The notes beneath the pieces were generated by a model. The model saw only the letters and a program-made list of their open reading frames with translations, had not been told where the DNA came from and did not search any database. A program made the translations under genes and the position numbers. Positions 26,357 through 34,313 of a stretch of 48,767 nucleotides of DNA are shown here, piece after piece (positions within the stretch are counted from its first letter, which is position 1; every line of letters begins with the position of its first letter). Origin of the DNA: Paracoccaceae bacterium (lineage in GTDB: Bacteria; Pseudomonadota; Alphaproteobacteria; Rhodobacterales; Rhodobacteraceae); assembly GCA_020630695.1 (NCBI GenBank), contig JAHDIS010000025.1, positions 1 through 48,767 on the forward strand, given 5' to 3'.

Positions 26357-27700
26357 TTGGAACTAACCAGTTTGATCCCGCAGTTTGGCGGTTTGATTTG
26401 GACGCTGATCGCTTTCGTGATCGCTTTGTCCGTCATTGTCGCGATCCACGAATACGGCCATTACATCATTGGCAAATGGTCCGGCATCTTCCCCGAAGTG
26501 TTTTCGCTGGGTTTCGGTCCTGTGTTGTTCAGCCGGGTCGACAAATTCGGCACCAAATGGCAATTCGCGGCGCTTCCCTTTGGCGGCTACGTCAAATTCA
26601 GGGGCGACTCCAATGCCTCGGGCGGTGTTGACGAAGACACAATGGACGCGCTGACAGCCGAGGAACGGCGAAGCACAATGAACGGCGCTCCGCTCTGGGC
26701 GCGTACAGCTACTGTGGCGGCTGGCCCGTTGTTCAATTTTGCCCTGTCGATCATCATTTTCACGTCGGTTTTCATGTTCCGCGGCGTCGTGGCTGAACCA
26801 CTGACCGTTGGGGAATTGCGCACATTGCCAGCTCAGCAGGAATTGCAGAGCGGCGACGTGATTGTGCAGGTTGAGGGCAAGGCGCCCCCGGCTTTTGATG
26901 ATCCTGTGGCTTATGAAGCCTTTATGAAGGCGCTGCCGCAACAGCCGCAGTTGAACTTCATCGTTGAACGCGCAGGCCAAGAAGTGACCGTGGAAGGCCC
27001 CTATGTCTATCCGCCAATCGCGACTCAGATCGCGCCCCGTTCAGCGGCCGGCGATGCCGGAATGCAGGCGGGCGATGTGATTTTGTCCATCGATGGTCAG
27101 GAAATCTTTGCCTTTGATCAGCTCAAGCAGCGGGTCGAAGGCTCTGAAGGCGCGACACTGGCGCTTGAGGTTTGGCGCAACGGCGAGATTTTGCCGATTG
27201 ATCTGACCCCAAAGCGGGTGGATGAGCCGCAGCCCGACAACACGTTCAAGACCTTCTACCGGATCGGAATCGTGGGCGGTATCGCCTTTGAACCAGCTAC
27301 GGAAACCCCCGGATTTGGCGAAGCGTTCATGTCCGGAACTGGTCAGGTCTGGGCTATCATGCAGGGGTCGATCTCTGGGCTGTGGCACATGGCGACCGGT
27401 TCCATCAGCACCTGCAATCTGTCCGGCCCGATCGGGATTGCCGAAACCTCTGGCGATATGGCCAGCCAGGGCACTGCCAGCTTTATCTGGTTCATTGCCG
27501 TTCTGAGCACAGCCGTAGGACTTTTGAACCTGTTCCCGGTTCCGGTTCTGGATGGCGGACACCTTGTGTTTTATGCCTATGAGGCGGTCTCGGGCCGCCC
27601 GCCAAGCCCCCGGGCACTTCAGGTTCTGATGAGCATCGGTCTGACGCTTATTCTGGGTCTGATGGTCTTTGCACTGACAAACGATCTGTTTTGCCCGTAA
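26357..27700 (+). CDS. rseP: site-2 intramembrane zinc protease RseP
   Basis: This 447-residue membrane metalloprotease cleaves anti-sigma factors and signal-peptide remnants within the membrane. The zinc motif HEYGH is near residue 31 in the first transmembrane region, and the third metal ligand is in LFPVPVLDGGHLVFYAYE near residue 395. One PDZ region is seen around residues 215-260 (SAAGDAGMQAGDVILSIDGQEI), and a partial, more diverged one precedes it. The start codon is a TTG at 26357 with GGGGG upstream; an ATG start is not available nearby. It lies between dxr and the small membrane protein and bamA. RseP typically works on the extracytoplasmic stress pathway that controls bamA-type genes. 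Confidence 0.95.
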   Translation: MELTSLIPQFGGLIWTLIAFVIALSVIVAIHEYGHYIIGKWSGIFPEVFSLGFGPVLFSRVDKFGTKWQFAALPFGGYVKFRGDSNASGGVDEDTMDALTAEERRSTMNGAPLWARTATVAAGPLFNFALSIIIFTSVFMFRGVVAEPLTVGELRTLPAQQELQSGDVIVQVEGKAPPAFDDPVAYEAFMKALPQQPQLNFIVERAGQEVTVEGPYVYPPIATQIAPRSAAGDAGMQAGDVILSIDGQEIFAFDQLKQRVEGSEGATLALEVWRNGEILPIDLTPKRVDEPQPDNTFKTFYRIGIVGGIAFEPATETPGFGEAFMSGTGQVWAIMQGSISGLWHMATGSISTCNLSGPIGIAETSGDMASQGTASFIWFIAVLSTAVGLLNLFPVPVLDGGHLVFYAYEAVSGRPPSPRALQVLMSIGLTLILGLMVFALTNDLFCP

Positions 27701-27704
27701 CTGT

Positions 27705-27730
27705 TTCGGGCAATTCAACAATTGCCCGAA
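27705..27730 (+). other. long perfect hairpin between rseP and the small membrane protein
   Basis: The arms TTCGGGCAATT (27705-27715) and AATTGCCCGAA (27720-27730) form an 11-bp perfect stem with a CAAC loop, beginning four bases after the rseP stop. No T tract follows, so it is better read as a 3'-end stabiliser or processing site than as a simple terminator. Confidence 0.7.
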
Positions 27731-27795
27731 CTGTCGCCCTATTCCTGCCTGAATCATCCGTTACCAAAGCGGTGTAATGTAGAGGATTTGGACTC

Positions 27796-27927
27796 ATGCA
27801 AACCATTCAGGCCGGCTATCGCAGCATGTGGCTTCTTGTGTCGATCAACTGGGATCGGCTGCTCTACATTTGCACCATCGTTTTCGCGCTGTTTTTCGGC
27901 GCCTACCTTGGTGCAATGCTCCACTGA
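27796..27927 (+). CDS. 43-residue single-span membrane protein
   Basis: This short gene is supported by a good ribosome binding site (AGAGGA, nine bases before ATG), a stop at 27925-27927 and a protein-like product with one transmembrane helix. The peptide begins MQTIQAGYRSMWLLVSINWD and ends in a hydrophobic stretch (YICTIVFALFFGAYLGAMLH). Residues 1-21 are soluble to amphipathic, with two Trp, and about residues 22-42 span the membrane. I do not recognise a family. It lies between rseP and bamA, so a role in envelope assembly or as a regulator of either is conceivable, but this is inference from position. It has not been seen in any database by me. Confidence 0.7.
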   Translation: MQTIQAGYRSMWLLVSINWDRLLYICTIVFALFFGAYLGAMLH

Positions 27928-27982
27928 GTGAGGATTGCGACCAAAGCCTCCACAATATGTGGAATTTTTGCGCAGCTGCGTT

Positions 27983-28009
27983 TTGACAAGCCCCCGCATT
28001 CCCGATACT
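27983..28009 (+). promoter_or_regulatory. bamA: possible sigma-70 type promoter for bamA
   Basis: TTGACA (27983-27988) is followed after 15 bases by GATACT (28004-28009). The spacer is short and the -10 is imperfect. Transcription from here would start near 28016, consistent with translation from the ATG at 28045 rather than the GTG at 28018. Confidence 0.3.
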
Positions 28010-28044
28010 GACAAAACGTGGGATGTCATATTGGGTTTGCTGCA

Positions 28045-30414
28045 ATGACCAAAGTCATTTTTGCGCGAAATTTGCGCCGGTCTGGGGAAAAGTTGAACGT
28101 CGCCAAGGTGGCCAAGGCAGTGGCTGTATCCATTGCCCTTGGAGCTGGGGTTGGTGTTGCGACTTTGCCGACACCTGTGCATGCGCAATCTTATGCGTTC
28201 ACTTCGGTTACAATCGAGGGAAACCAGCGGATCGAGGCTGGAACCATCCTGACCTACGCTGGCATTGCTCGCGGGGCACGGATCAGCGGTGCCGAACTGA
28301 ACGACGCCTATCAGCGCATTCTGGGCTCGGGCCTGTTCGAATCTGTCGAACTCATCCCGCAGGGATCGCGCCTCGTGATCCGGGTTGTGGAATTTCCGAC
28401 GGTGAACCGTATCGCCTTCGAAGGGAACCGCCGCATCAAGGATGAGGACCTGAGCGCGATCGTGCAATCGCAATCCCGCCGCGTATTCAGCCCTCGCGTT
28501 GCAGAAGCGGACGCTCAGGCGATTTCCGAAGCTTATGTCCAGCAGGGCCGGATCGCAGCGCGCGTCTCTCCCAAGGTCATTCGCCGGTCCGACAACCGCG
28601 TCGATCTGGTGTTTGAAGTCTTCGAAGGTGGCGTGTCCGAGATTGAGCGCATCGGTTTCGTGGGCAATGGTGTGTATTCCGACAACCGCCTGCGCCGCGT
28701 TCTGGAGACCAAGCAGGCCGGCCTGCTGCGCGCGCTCATCCGCAAAGACACCTTTGTCGAAGACCGCATCGAGTTCGACAAGCAGCTGCTCAATGATTTC
28801 TATCAGGCCCGCGGCTACGTTGATTTCCGTGTCACCGGCGTGAACGCCGAACTGGCGCAGGAACGTGACGGCTATTTCGTGACCTTCAACATCGAAGAAG
28901 GCCAGCAGTTCGCTGTAGGCGCGGTTTCGGTCACGTCCGATTTGCCGGATGTGGACACCGAACTGTTCCAGAGCCGGGTCAAGCTGCGTGAGGGGCAGAT
29001 TTATTCGCCCACCCGCGTTGAAAACGAAATCGCCCGTCTCGAACGCCTCGCGATCAAAGAAGGCCTGAACTTCGTTCGCGTTGATCCGCGGGTCACACGC
29101 AATGACCGCGATCTGACGCTGGATGTCGAATTCAACCTAACACGTGGCGAACGCATCTTTGTCGAGCGCATCGATATCGAAGGCAACACGACCACGCTTG
29201 ACCGTGTTGTGCGTCGCCAGTTCGACGTGGTCGAAGGCGATCCCTTCAACCCACGCGCTATCCGCGAAAGTGCGGAACGCATCCGGGCACTTGGTTTCTT
29301 TAGCAAGTCCGATGTTCAGGCCCGTGAAGGTTCGAGCCCGCAGCAGGTCATCGTGGATGTGGATGTTGAAGAACAGCCGACCGGTGCGCTTAGTTTCGGT
29401 GGCTCCTATTCGACCACAGATGGTTTCGGCGCTGCGATTTCCTTCAGCGAGCGCAACTTCTTGGGTCGTGGCCAGGCACTCAGCCTCGGTTTCAACACCT
29501 CGTCTTCGGCCCGGAACTATTCATTCAGCTTCCTTGAGCCTGCATTCCTTGGGCGCAACGTCGCTTTCGGCCTCGACCTCAGCTATTTCGAAACCGATGG
29601 CCTTGCCGCCGATTGGGACACCGCCGAAGGCTTGTTCCAGCCGTCCTTCAGCTTCCCGGTTTCTGAAAACGGGCGCCTGCAGCTGCGCTATGGTCTGCGT
29701 TTCACGGAAATGCTAGATCCGGGTGACGGTGCGATTGGTAATGTGATCGCGTCCGAAATTGCCCAAGGTCCGCGGTTCGACAGCTATCTTGGCTATACCT
29801 ACAGCTACGACACACGTCGCACCGGTCTGAACCCGAATGCGGGTGTCTTGCTTGAGTTTGGACAGGACTTCGCAGGCCTCGGCGGCGATAGCACTTATAT
29901 CAAGACACAGGCCAAGGCCGTCGCTCAGACCAAGATCCTGAACGAAGAGGTCACGTTGCGGGCCAGCTTTGAAGGGGGCGCTCTGAGCTACTCCAAGGGC
30001 AACAGCCGCTCCATCGACCGCTTCCAGATCGGCACCAGCGTCATGCGCGGTTTCGAATACGGTGGGATCGGTCCAAGGGAAATCGGCGGTGGCGTGAATG
30101 ACCCACTGGGCGGCAACTTCTTTGCCGTTGCAAAGTTCGAAGCAGAATTCCCGGTTGGTCTTCCGGAAGAATACGGAATTTCCGGCGGTGTGTTCTATGA
30201 CATCGGCTCGGTCTGGGGGCTTGATGGCTCCACAATGGCGGCGGGTGCGGGGAACATCGTGTCCGAAGGGTTCGACGCACGTCACGTGGTTGGTGTTTCG
30301 ATCTTCTGGGACAGCGCGATCGGGCCGCTCCGTTTGAACTTCTCGGAAGCTGTCAAAAAGCAAAAGAACGACAAGCCGCTGAATTTCAACCTGACCATCT
30401 CGACTGAATTCTGA
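28045..30414 (+). CDS. bamA: outer-membrane protein assembly factor BamA
   Basis: This protein of about 789 residues is the central subunit of the outer-membrane beta-barrel insertion machine. A signal region with a long basic stretch (MTKVIFARNLRRSGEKLNVAKVAKAV) leads to cleavage near PVHA-QSYAF. Five POTRA domains follow (for example AFTSVTIEGNQRIEAGTILTYAG and GERIFVERIDIEGNTTTLDRVVR), then a barrel of about 400 residues (GALSFGGSYSTTDGFGAAISFSERNF). The MRGFEYGGIGPRE loop is the conserved L6 motif variant. It ends in Phe (NLTISTEF), as outer-membrane barrels do. The start is uncertain: 28018 GTG, 28045 ATG and 28093 TTG are possible. Confidence 0.95.
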   Translation: MTKVIFARNLRRSGEKLNVAKVAKAVAVSIALGAGVGVATLPTPVHAQSYAFTSVTIEGNQRIEAGTILTYAGIARGARISGAELNDAYQRILGSGLFESVELIPQGSRLVIRVVEFPTVNRIAFEGNRRIKDEDLSAIVQSQSRRVFSPRVAEADAQAISEAYVQQGRIAARVSPKVIRRSDNRVDLVFEVFEGGVSEIERIGFVGNGVYSDNRLRRVLETKQAGLLRALIRKDTFVEDRIEFDKQLLNDFYQARGYVDFRVTGVNAELAQERDGYFVTFNIEEGQQFAVGAVSVTSDLPDVDTELFQSRVKLREGQIYSPTRVENEIARLERLAIKEGLNFVRVDPRVTRNDRDLTLDVEFNLTRGERIFVERIDIEGNTTTLDRVVRRQFDVVEGDPFNPRAIRESAERIRALGFFSKSDVQAREGSSPQQVIVDVDVEEQPTGALSFGGSYSTTDGFGAAISFSERNFLGRGQALSLGFNTSSSARNYSFSFLEPAFLGRNVAFGLDLSYFETDGLAADWDTAEGLFQPSFSFPVSENGRLQLRYGLRFTEMLDPGDGAIGNVIASEIAQGPRFDSYLGYTYSYDTRRTGLNPNAGVLLEFGQDFAGLGGDSTYIKTQAKAVAQTKILNEEVTLRASFEGGALSYSKGNSRSIDRFQIGTSVMRGFEYGGIGPREIGGGVNDPLGGNFFAVAKFEAEFPVGLPEEYGISGGVFYDIGSVWGLDGSTMAAGAGNIVSEGFDARHVVGVSIFWDSAIGPLRLNFSEAVKKQKNDKPLNFNLTISTEF

Positions 30415-30418
30415 TCTC

Positions 30419-31006
30419 ATGCTTGGTCTGAGCCGTTTGCTGGCTTTGGTCTGCGGGACGATGCTCGCGCAGCTTGCGGTGCCTGTATCGGCGACGGCTC
30501 AGCAGATTGGCGGCGTGTTTGACACCGGCGATGTGCAGAGCTCCATTCTGGTTGTCGAGTTTGACCGTCTTTTCACGCAAAGCGCCTTTGGCCAGCGGTT
30601 CACCCGCGAGGCCGAGGCCGAAAGCGCGAACATCAACGCCCAGAACCGCGCAATAGAAGCGGAACTGACCGAAGAAGAACGCCAGCTGACCGAACAGCGC
30701 AGCCAGATGGAGCCGGCAGAGTTCCGAGCGTTGGCAGACGCCTTTGACGAAAAGGTTCAGCGTTTGCGGGACGAGCAGGACGCAAAGGCCCGCGCTTTGG
30801 GCCAGCGCAGCGACGAGGAACGCCGCCGGTTTCTGGCAATCGCCCGACCTGTGATCGACAGATTGATGCAGGAATCCGGAGCGACAATCGTTCTGGACCG
30901 CCGGGCGGTTTTCCTGTCGGCGGATTTCATCGACATCACGGATCAGGCCATTGAACGGATTGACCGCACAATCGGTGACGGGGCCGCGCCGGAACAAGAC
31001 CAATGA
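30419..31006 (+). CDS. skp: OmpH/Skp-type periplasmic chaperone
   Basis: This 195-residue protein starts four bases after the bamA stop. It has a signal peptide (MLGLSRLLALVCGTMLAQLAVPVSATA) and then a Skp-like body with the small beta core (SSILVVEFDRLFTQSAFGQRF) and a long coiled-coil hairpin rich in Glu, Arg and Gln (about residues 70-140). The final helix and strand contain SGATIVLDRRAVFLSADFIDITD, a typical OmpH ending. Skp trimers hold unfolded outer-membrane proteins in the periplasm for BamA. Its coupling to bamA fits this function. In many gammaproteobacteria lpxD follows skp, but here fabZ is next after 81 bases. Confidence 0.9.
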   Translation: MLGLSRLLALVCGTMLAQLAVPVSATAQQIGGVFDTGDVQSSILVVEFDRLFTQSAFGQRFTREAEAESANINAQNRAIEAELTEEERQLTEQRSQMEPAEFRALADAFDEKVQRLRDEQDAKARALGQRSDEERRRFLAIARPVIDRLMQESGATIVLDRRAVFLSADFIDITDQAIERIDRTIGDGAAPEQDQ

Positions 31007-31087
31007 CACTGGGCCTTGCGCTGCGCCTTGCTCTCTCGGGCGGTCGTTGCTAGGGACATATGCACAAAAGACGAAGGCAGGCTTTCC

Positions 31088-31549
31088 ATGAGTGACACCC
31101 ATCTGAGCGCCGATATCCAACTGATCCAGCGCATTCTTCCGCACCGTTATCCGTTTTTGCTGGTGGATCGCGTCGAAGAGATCGAAGGCACGCAATCGGC
31201 AGTCGGCATCAAGAATGTCACCATGAACGAGCCGCATTTCCAAGGACATTTCCCCGGTCTGCCTATCATGCCCGGGGTCACCATTGTCGAGGCCATGGCC
31301 CAGACTGCTGCCGTGATGGTGGGAACCGCGCTGGATATGGCGGACAAGGAAATGAAGGTCTACTTCATGTCCATCGACAAATGTAAGTTCCGCCGCAAGG
31401 TGGTGCCCGGCGATCAGTTGCGCATGCGCCTGACAACGCTGCGCGGCAAGCCCGGTGGCAAGGTCTGGAAGTTCGGTGGCGTTGCCGAAGTTGAAGGCGA
31501 AATGGCAGCCGAAGCCGAGTTTACCGCCATGATGGATTTGCCCGGGTGA
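31088..31549 (+). CDS. fabZ: 3-hydroxyacyl-ACP dehydratase FabZ
   Basis: This 153-residue hot-dog-fold enzyme removes water from 3-hydroxyacyl-ACP in fatty acid elongation. It competes with LpxA for 3-hydroxyacyl-ACP. The catalytic His is in [17 protein letters not shown], and the Glu partner is in [23 protein letters not shown] at the N-terminus is the usual FabZ lead. The start at 31088 follows AAGGCAGG; a longer in-frame start at 31016 has no family match. The stop overlaps the lpxA start (GTGA at 31546-31549), so the two are translationally coupled. Confidence 0.96.
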   Translation: MSDTHLSADIQLIQRILPHRYPFLLVDRVEEIEGTQSAVGIKNVTMNEPHFQGHFPGLPIMPGVTIVEAMAQTAAVMVGTALDMADKEMKVYFMSIDKCKFRRKVVPGDQLRMRLTTLRGKPGGKVWKFGGVAEVEGEMAAEAEFTAMMDLPG

Positions 31550-32334
31550 GCGCGACAGGCATTCATCCGAGCGCAGTCATCGAGGACGGTGCGCAGATTG
31601 GCGAAGGCTGTGTGATTGGCCCGTTTTGCCACATCGGTTCTTCGGTTGTTCTGGGCGACCGTGTTGAGCTGAAAAGCCACGTTGTCGTTTCGGGCAAGAC
31701 CGAGATTGGCGAGGAAACGATCGTGTTTCCGTTTTCGGTGATCGGTGAGATTCCGCAGGATCTGAAGTTCAAAGGCGAAGAGACCCGTTTGGTCATCGGC
31801 AAACGCAACCGGATCCGTGAACATGTCACGATGAACACCGGCACCGAAGGTGGTGGCGGCGTGACACGCGTGGGCGATGACGGCTTGTTCATGGCAGGCT
31901 GCCACGTTGCCCATGATGCGCAGGTTGGAAATCGGGTGATTGTCGTGAATTCGGCCGCCTTGGCCGGACATTGCGTGCTCGAAGATGACGTGATCATTGG
32001 CGGTTTGTCCGGTGTGCATCAGTGGGTGCGGATCGGGCAGGGTGCGATCATCGGCGCCGTCACCATGGTGACCAATGATGTGATCCCTTATGGCCTCGTT
32101 CAGGCGCCACGCGGCAGGCTGGATGGCCTGAACCTTGTCGGGCTCAAGCGCAAGGGCGTGGACCGCAGCGACATCACCGCCCTTCGGGCTGCGTTTCAGA
32201 TGCTGGCACAGGGCGAGGGTGCCTTTCAGGATCGTGCGCGCCGGTTGGGCGCGGAAACCCAAAGCGACTATGTTCAGCAGATTGTCGATTTCGTTCTCGG
32301 CGATAGCGATCGGTCGTTCCTGACGCCGGGTTGA
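31546..32334 (+). CDS. lpxA: UDP-N-acetylglucosamine O-acyltransferase
   Basis: This 262-residue enzyme transfers a 3-hydroxyacyl chain from ACP to UDP-GlcNAc in the first step of lipid A synthesis. The left-handed beta helix shows hexapeptide repeats throughout ([26 protein letters not shown] and others). The catalytic His is in [12 protein letters not shown] near residue 125. The C-terminal helical region is [20 protein letters not shown]. The start codon is GTG at 31546, overlapping the fabZ stop as GTGA. The length is the same as that of E. coli LpxA (262). It belongs to the lpxA-lpxI-lpxB block. Confidence 0.97.
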   Translation: MSATGIHPSAVIEDGAQIGEGCVIGPFCHIGSSVVLGDRVELKSHVVVSGKTEIGEETIVFPFSVIGEIPQDLKFKGEETRLVIGKRNRIREHVTMNTGTEGGGGVTRVGDDGLFMAGCHVAHDAQVGNRVIVVNSAALAGHCVLEDDVIIGGLSGVHQWVRIGQGAIIGAVTMVTNDVIPYGLVQAPRGRLDGLNLVGLKRKGVDRSDITALRAAFQMLAQGEGAFQDRARRLGAETQSDYVQQIVDFVLGDSDRSFLTPG

Positions 32335-32339
32335 CCCGT

Positions 32340-33128
32340 ATGCTGGCTTTGATCGCCGGCAAAGGGGCTTTGCCTGGGGCTGTGGCCGCCGCGCAGCCCG
32401 AACCACCGTTGATTTGCGCCTTGGGGTCTTCACCGCCGGATTCGGTCGCGCCGGATCGCATGTTTGATCTTGAGCGGCTGGGTGGTTTCATGCGTTGGCT
32501 GCGCGCGCAGGGCGTGACGCATGTGTGTCTGTGTGGAGCTGTGTCGCGCCCGCAAGTGCGCTGGTGGCGCATGGATGCGCGCACGCTGTTTTTGCTTCCT
32601 CGCATTCTCAAGGCTTTGCGCAGTGGCGACGACAGTGCGTTGCGGATTGCCATTAGTATTCTGGAGGCGGGCGGCTTTACCGTTGTGGCGGCCCATGAGG
32701 CCGCGCCTGCGCTGTTGTTGGAGGCTGGCGTGCCAACCGTCGCCAAACCGGATGCAGAAGCCGAACAGGCCGCCCTGCAAGGCGATGCGGTCAGCATAGA
32801 ACAGGGGCAGGCCGATCTGGGGCAGGCCTGTGTTGTTGCGCCCGGCAAAACGATTGCGCGCGAAGACATCAGCGGAACCGATGCGATGCTCGTCCGGCTG
32901 GGCGCGCCGGCGCGTGGTGCGTGGTTCTACAAGGCCACCAAACCTGGCCAGGACCGGCGCGCGGATTTACCGGTCGTCGGGCCGGACACCGCCCGACGGG
33001 CCGCCGAAAAAGGGCTGGCCGGGCTGATCATCGAAGCGGGCGGCGTCATGGTTCTGGATGCTCCAAAAACAATGGCCACTCTGGATCAGGCCGGGCTGTC
33101 GTTGTGGATCCGGGAAAGGGCGCTCTGA
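32340..33128 (+). CDS. lpxI: UDP-2,3-diacylglucosamine pyrophosphatase LpxI
   Basis: This protein of about 262 residues hydrolyses UDP-2,3-diacylglucosamine to lipid X by attack at the beta phosphate, replacing LpxH of E. coli in many alphaproteobacteria. It corresponds to the former DUF1009 family: the N-terminus LALIAGKGALPGAVAAA, the middle LRAQGVTHVCLCGAVSRP and the C-terminal PVVGPDTARRAAEKGLAGLIIEAGGVMVLD. I chose the ATG at 32340, which puts the LIAGxGxLP motif at the extreme N-terminus; a TTG at 32331 overlapping the lpxA stop is the alternative and adds three residues. The stop overlaps the lpxB start by one base. Confidence 0.93.
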   Translation: MLALIAGKGALPGAVAAAQPEPPLICALGSSPPDSVAPDRMFDLERLGGFMRWLRAQGVTHVCLCGAVSRPQVRWWRMDARTLFLLPRILKALRSGDDSALRIAISILEAGGFTVVAAHEAAPALLLEAGVPTVAKPDAEAEQAALQGDAVSIEQGQADLGQACVVAPGKTIAREDISGTDAMLVRLGAPARGAWFYKATKPGQDRRADLPVVGPDTARRAAEKGLAGLIIEAGGVMVLDAPKTMATLDQAGLSLWIRERAL

Positions 33129-34291
33129 TGCGCGTATTCATCACAGCCGGCGAAGCCTCGGGTGATAAATTGGGCGCAGCCCTCATAGAGGGTTTGCGGG
33201 CCTTGGTGCCCGATGTGACCTTTGAAGGCATCGGCGGGCCACGCATGAGCGAGGCAGGGCTGCAAAGCCTGTTCCCGATGGATGAAATCTCGATCATGGG
33301 GATCGGTGAAATCCTGAAGGAATACCGGCATCTCAAGGCGCGCATTCGTGAAACGGCGGACGCGGTTGTGGCCGCACAGCCTGATGTCTTGATCACCATT
33401 GATCTGCCCGAGTTTTCCCTGCGCGTTGCTCGACTCGTCAAAGCAGCATCGGATGTGCGCTGTGTCCATTACGTGGCGCCCACAGTCTGGGCGTGGCGTC
33501 CAAAGCGCGCGGATAAGATGGCTGCGCATATCGATCAGGTGCTGGCGGTTCTACCGTTTGAGCCGCCCTATATGCAGGCTGCCGGGATGGAATGCGATTT
33601 CGTTGGGCATCCGGTTGTGATGGATCCTCAGGCCAGCGCGGCCGAAGCCCAAGCCTTCAGGCAGGCGCAGGGCATTCAGGGCCCGTCTGCGCTGATCCTT
33701 CCGGGCTCGCGCCGGTCCGAAGTGGCGCGGCTGCTCCCGATTTTTGCCGATGTGGCACGGCGTCTGCACGACCAACGCCCTGAGATGCGTCTGATTGTGC
33801 CCGCTGGCATCCAAGTGGTGGACACGGTTCAGGAGGCAGCGCGCAACTGGCCCGGTGATCCGATCATACTTGATCCGCGGGCTGATGTGGATGGTGCGCA
33901 AAAACGGGCTGCGTTCCGGGCGGCGGATGTCGCTGTCGCGGCCTCCGGCACTGTGTCGCTTGAACTGGCGGCAGCGGGGACACCGATGGTCATCGCCTAC
34001 GACATGAGTTGGCTCAGCCGTCAGATCATCGGGCGGATGCTGCTGGTGGATACCGTGACCCTGGTCAATCTGGTGTCAGAGGACCGATCCGTGCCCGAAT
34101 TCATCGGCAAGGATTGCGATCCGGTCGCCATTACCAAGGCCGTTCTGGATGTTCTGGACAATCCGCAATCCCAGAATGCGGCCATGGAATTGACCATGGA
34201 TCGATTGGGGCGCGGCGGGCCAAGCCCGGGCGAACGCGCCGCGCGCGCAGTACTGGATGGAATCCGCCGGAGCGCCGATCGCAAGCCCTGA
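33128..34291 (+). CDS. lpxB: lipid-A-disaccharide synthase
   Basis: This 387-residue glycosyltransferase joins UDP-2,3-diacylglucosamine and lipid X to form the lipid A disaccharide, at the inner face of the inner membrane. The N-terminal MRVFITAGEASGDKLGA is the family motif. EGIGGPRMSEAG, CVHYVAPTVWAWRPKRADKM and the later LPGSRRSEVARLLPIF are further LpxB landmarks. The C-terminal half shows AASGTVSLELAAAGTPMVIAY, the sugar-nucleotide binding region. It starts at 33128 (TGATG overlap with lpxI). It is the last gene of the plus-strand run, 22 bases from the convergent livM stop. I see no obvious terminator between. Confidence 0.96.
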   Translation: MRVFITAGEASGDKLGAALIEGLRALVPDVTFEGIGGPRMSEAGLQSLFPMDEISIMGIGEILKEYRHLKARIRETADAVVAAQPDVLITIDLPEFSLRVARLVKAASDVRCVHYVAPTVWAWRPKRADKMAAHIDQVLAVLPFEPPYMQAAGMECDFVGHPVVMDPQASAAEAQAFRQAQGIQGPSALILPGSRRSEVARLLPIFADVARRLHDQRPEMRLIVPAGIQVVDTVQEAARNWPGDPIILDPRADVDGAQKRAAFRAADVAVAASGTVSLELAAAGTPMVIAYDMSWLSRQIIGRMLLVDTVTLVNLVSEDRSVPEFIGKDCDPVAITKAVLDVLDNPQSQNAAMELTMDRLGRGGPSPGERAARAVLDGIRRSADRKP

Positions 34292-34313
34292 CCGGCGCAC
34301 GAGCGCAGTGCGA

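Noticed and set aside
31058-31093. A possible 11-codon leader peptide overlapping the fabZ start
   Set aside because: No ribosome binding site of note and no attenuator structure; short frames of this size occur by chance.
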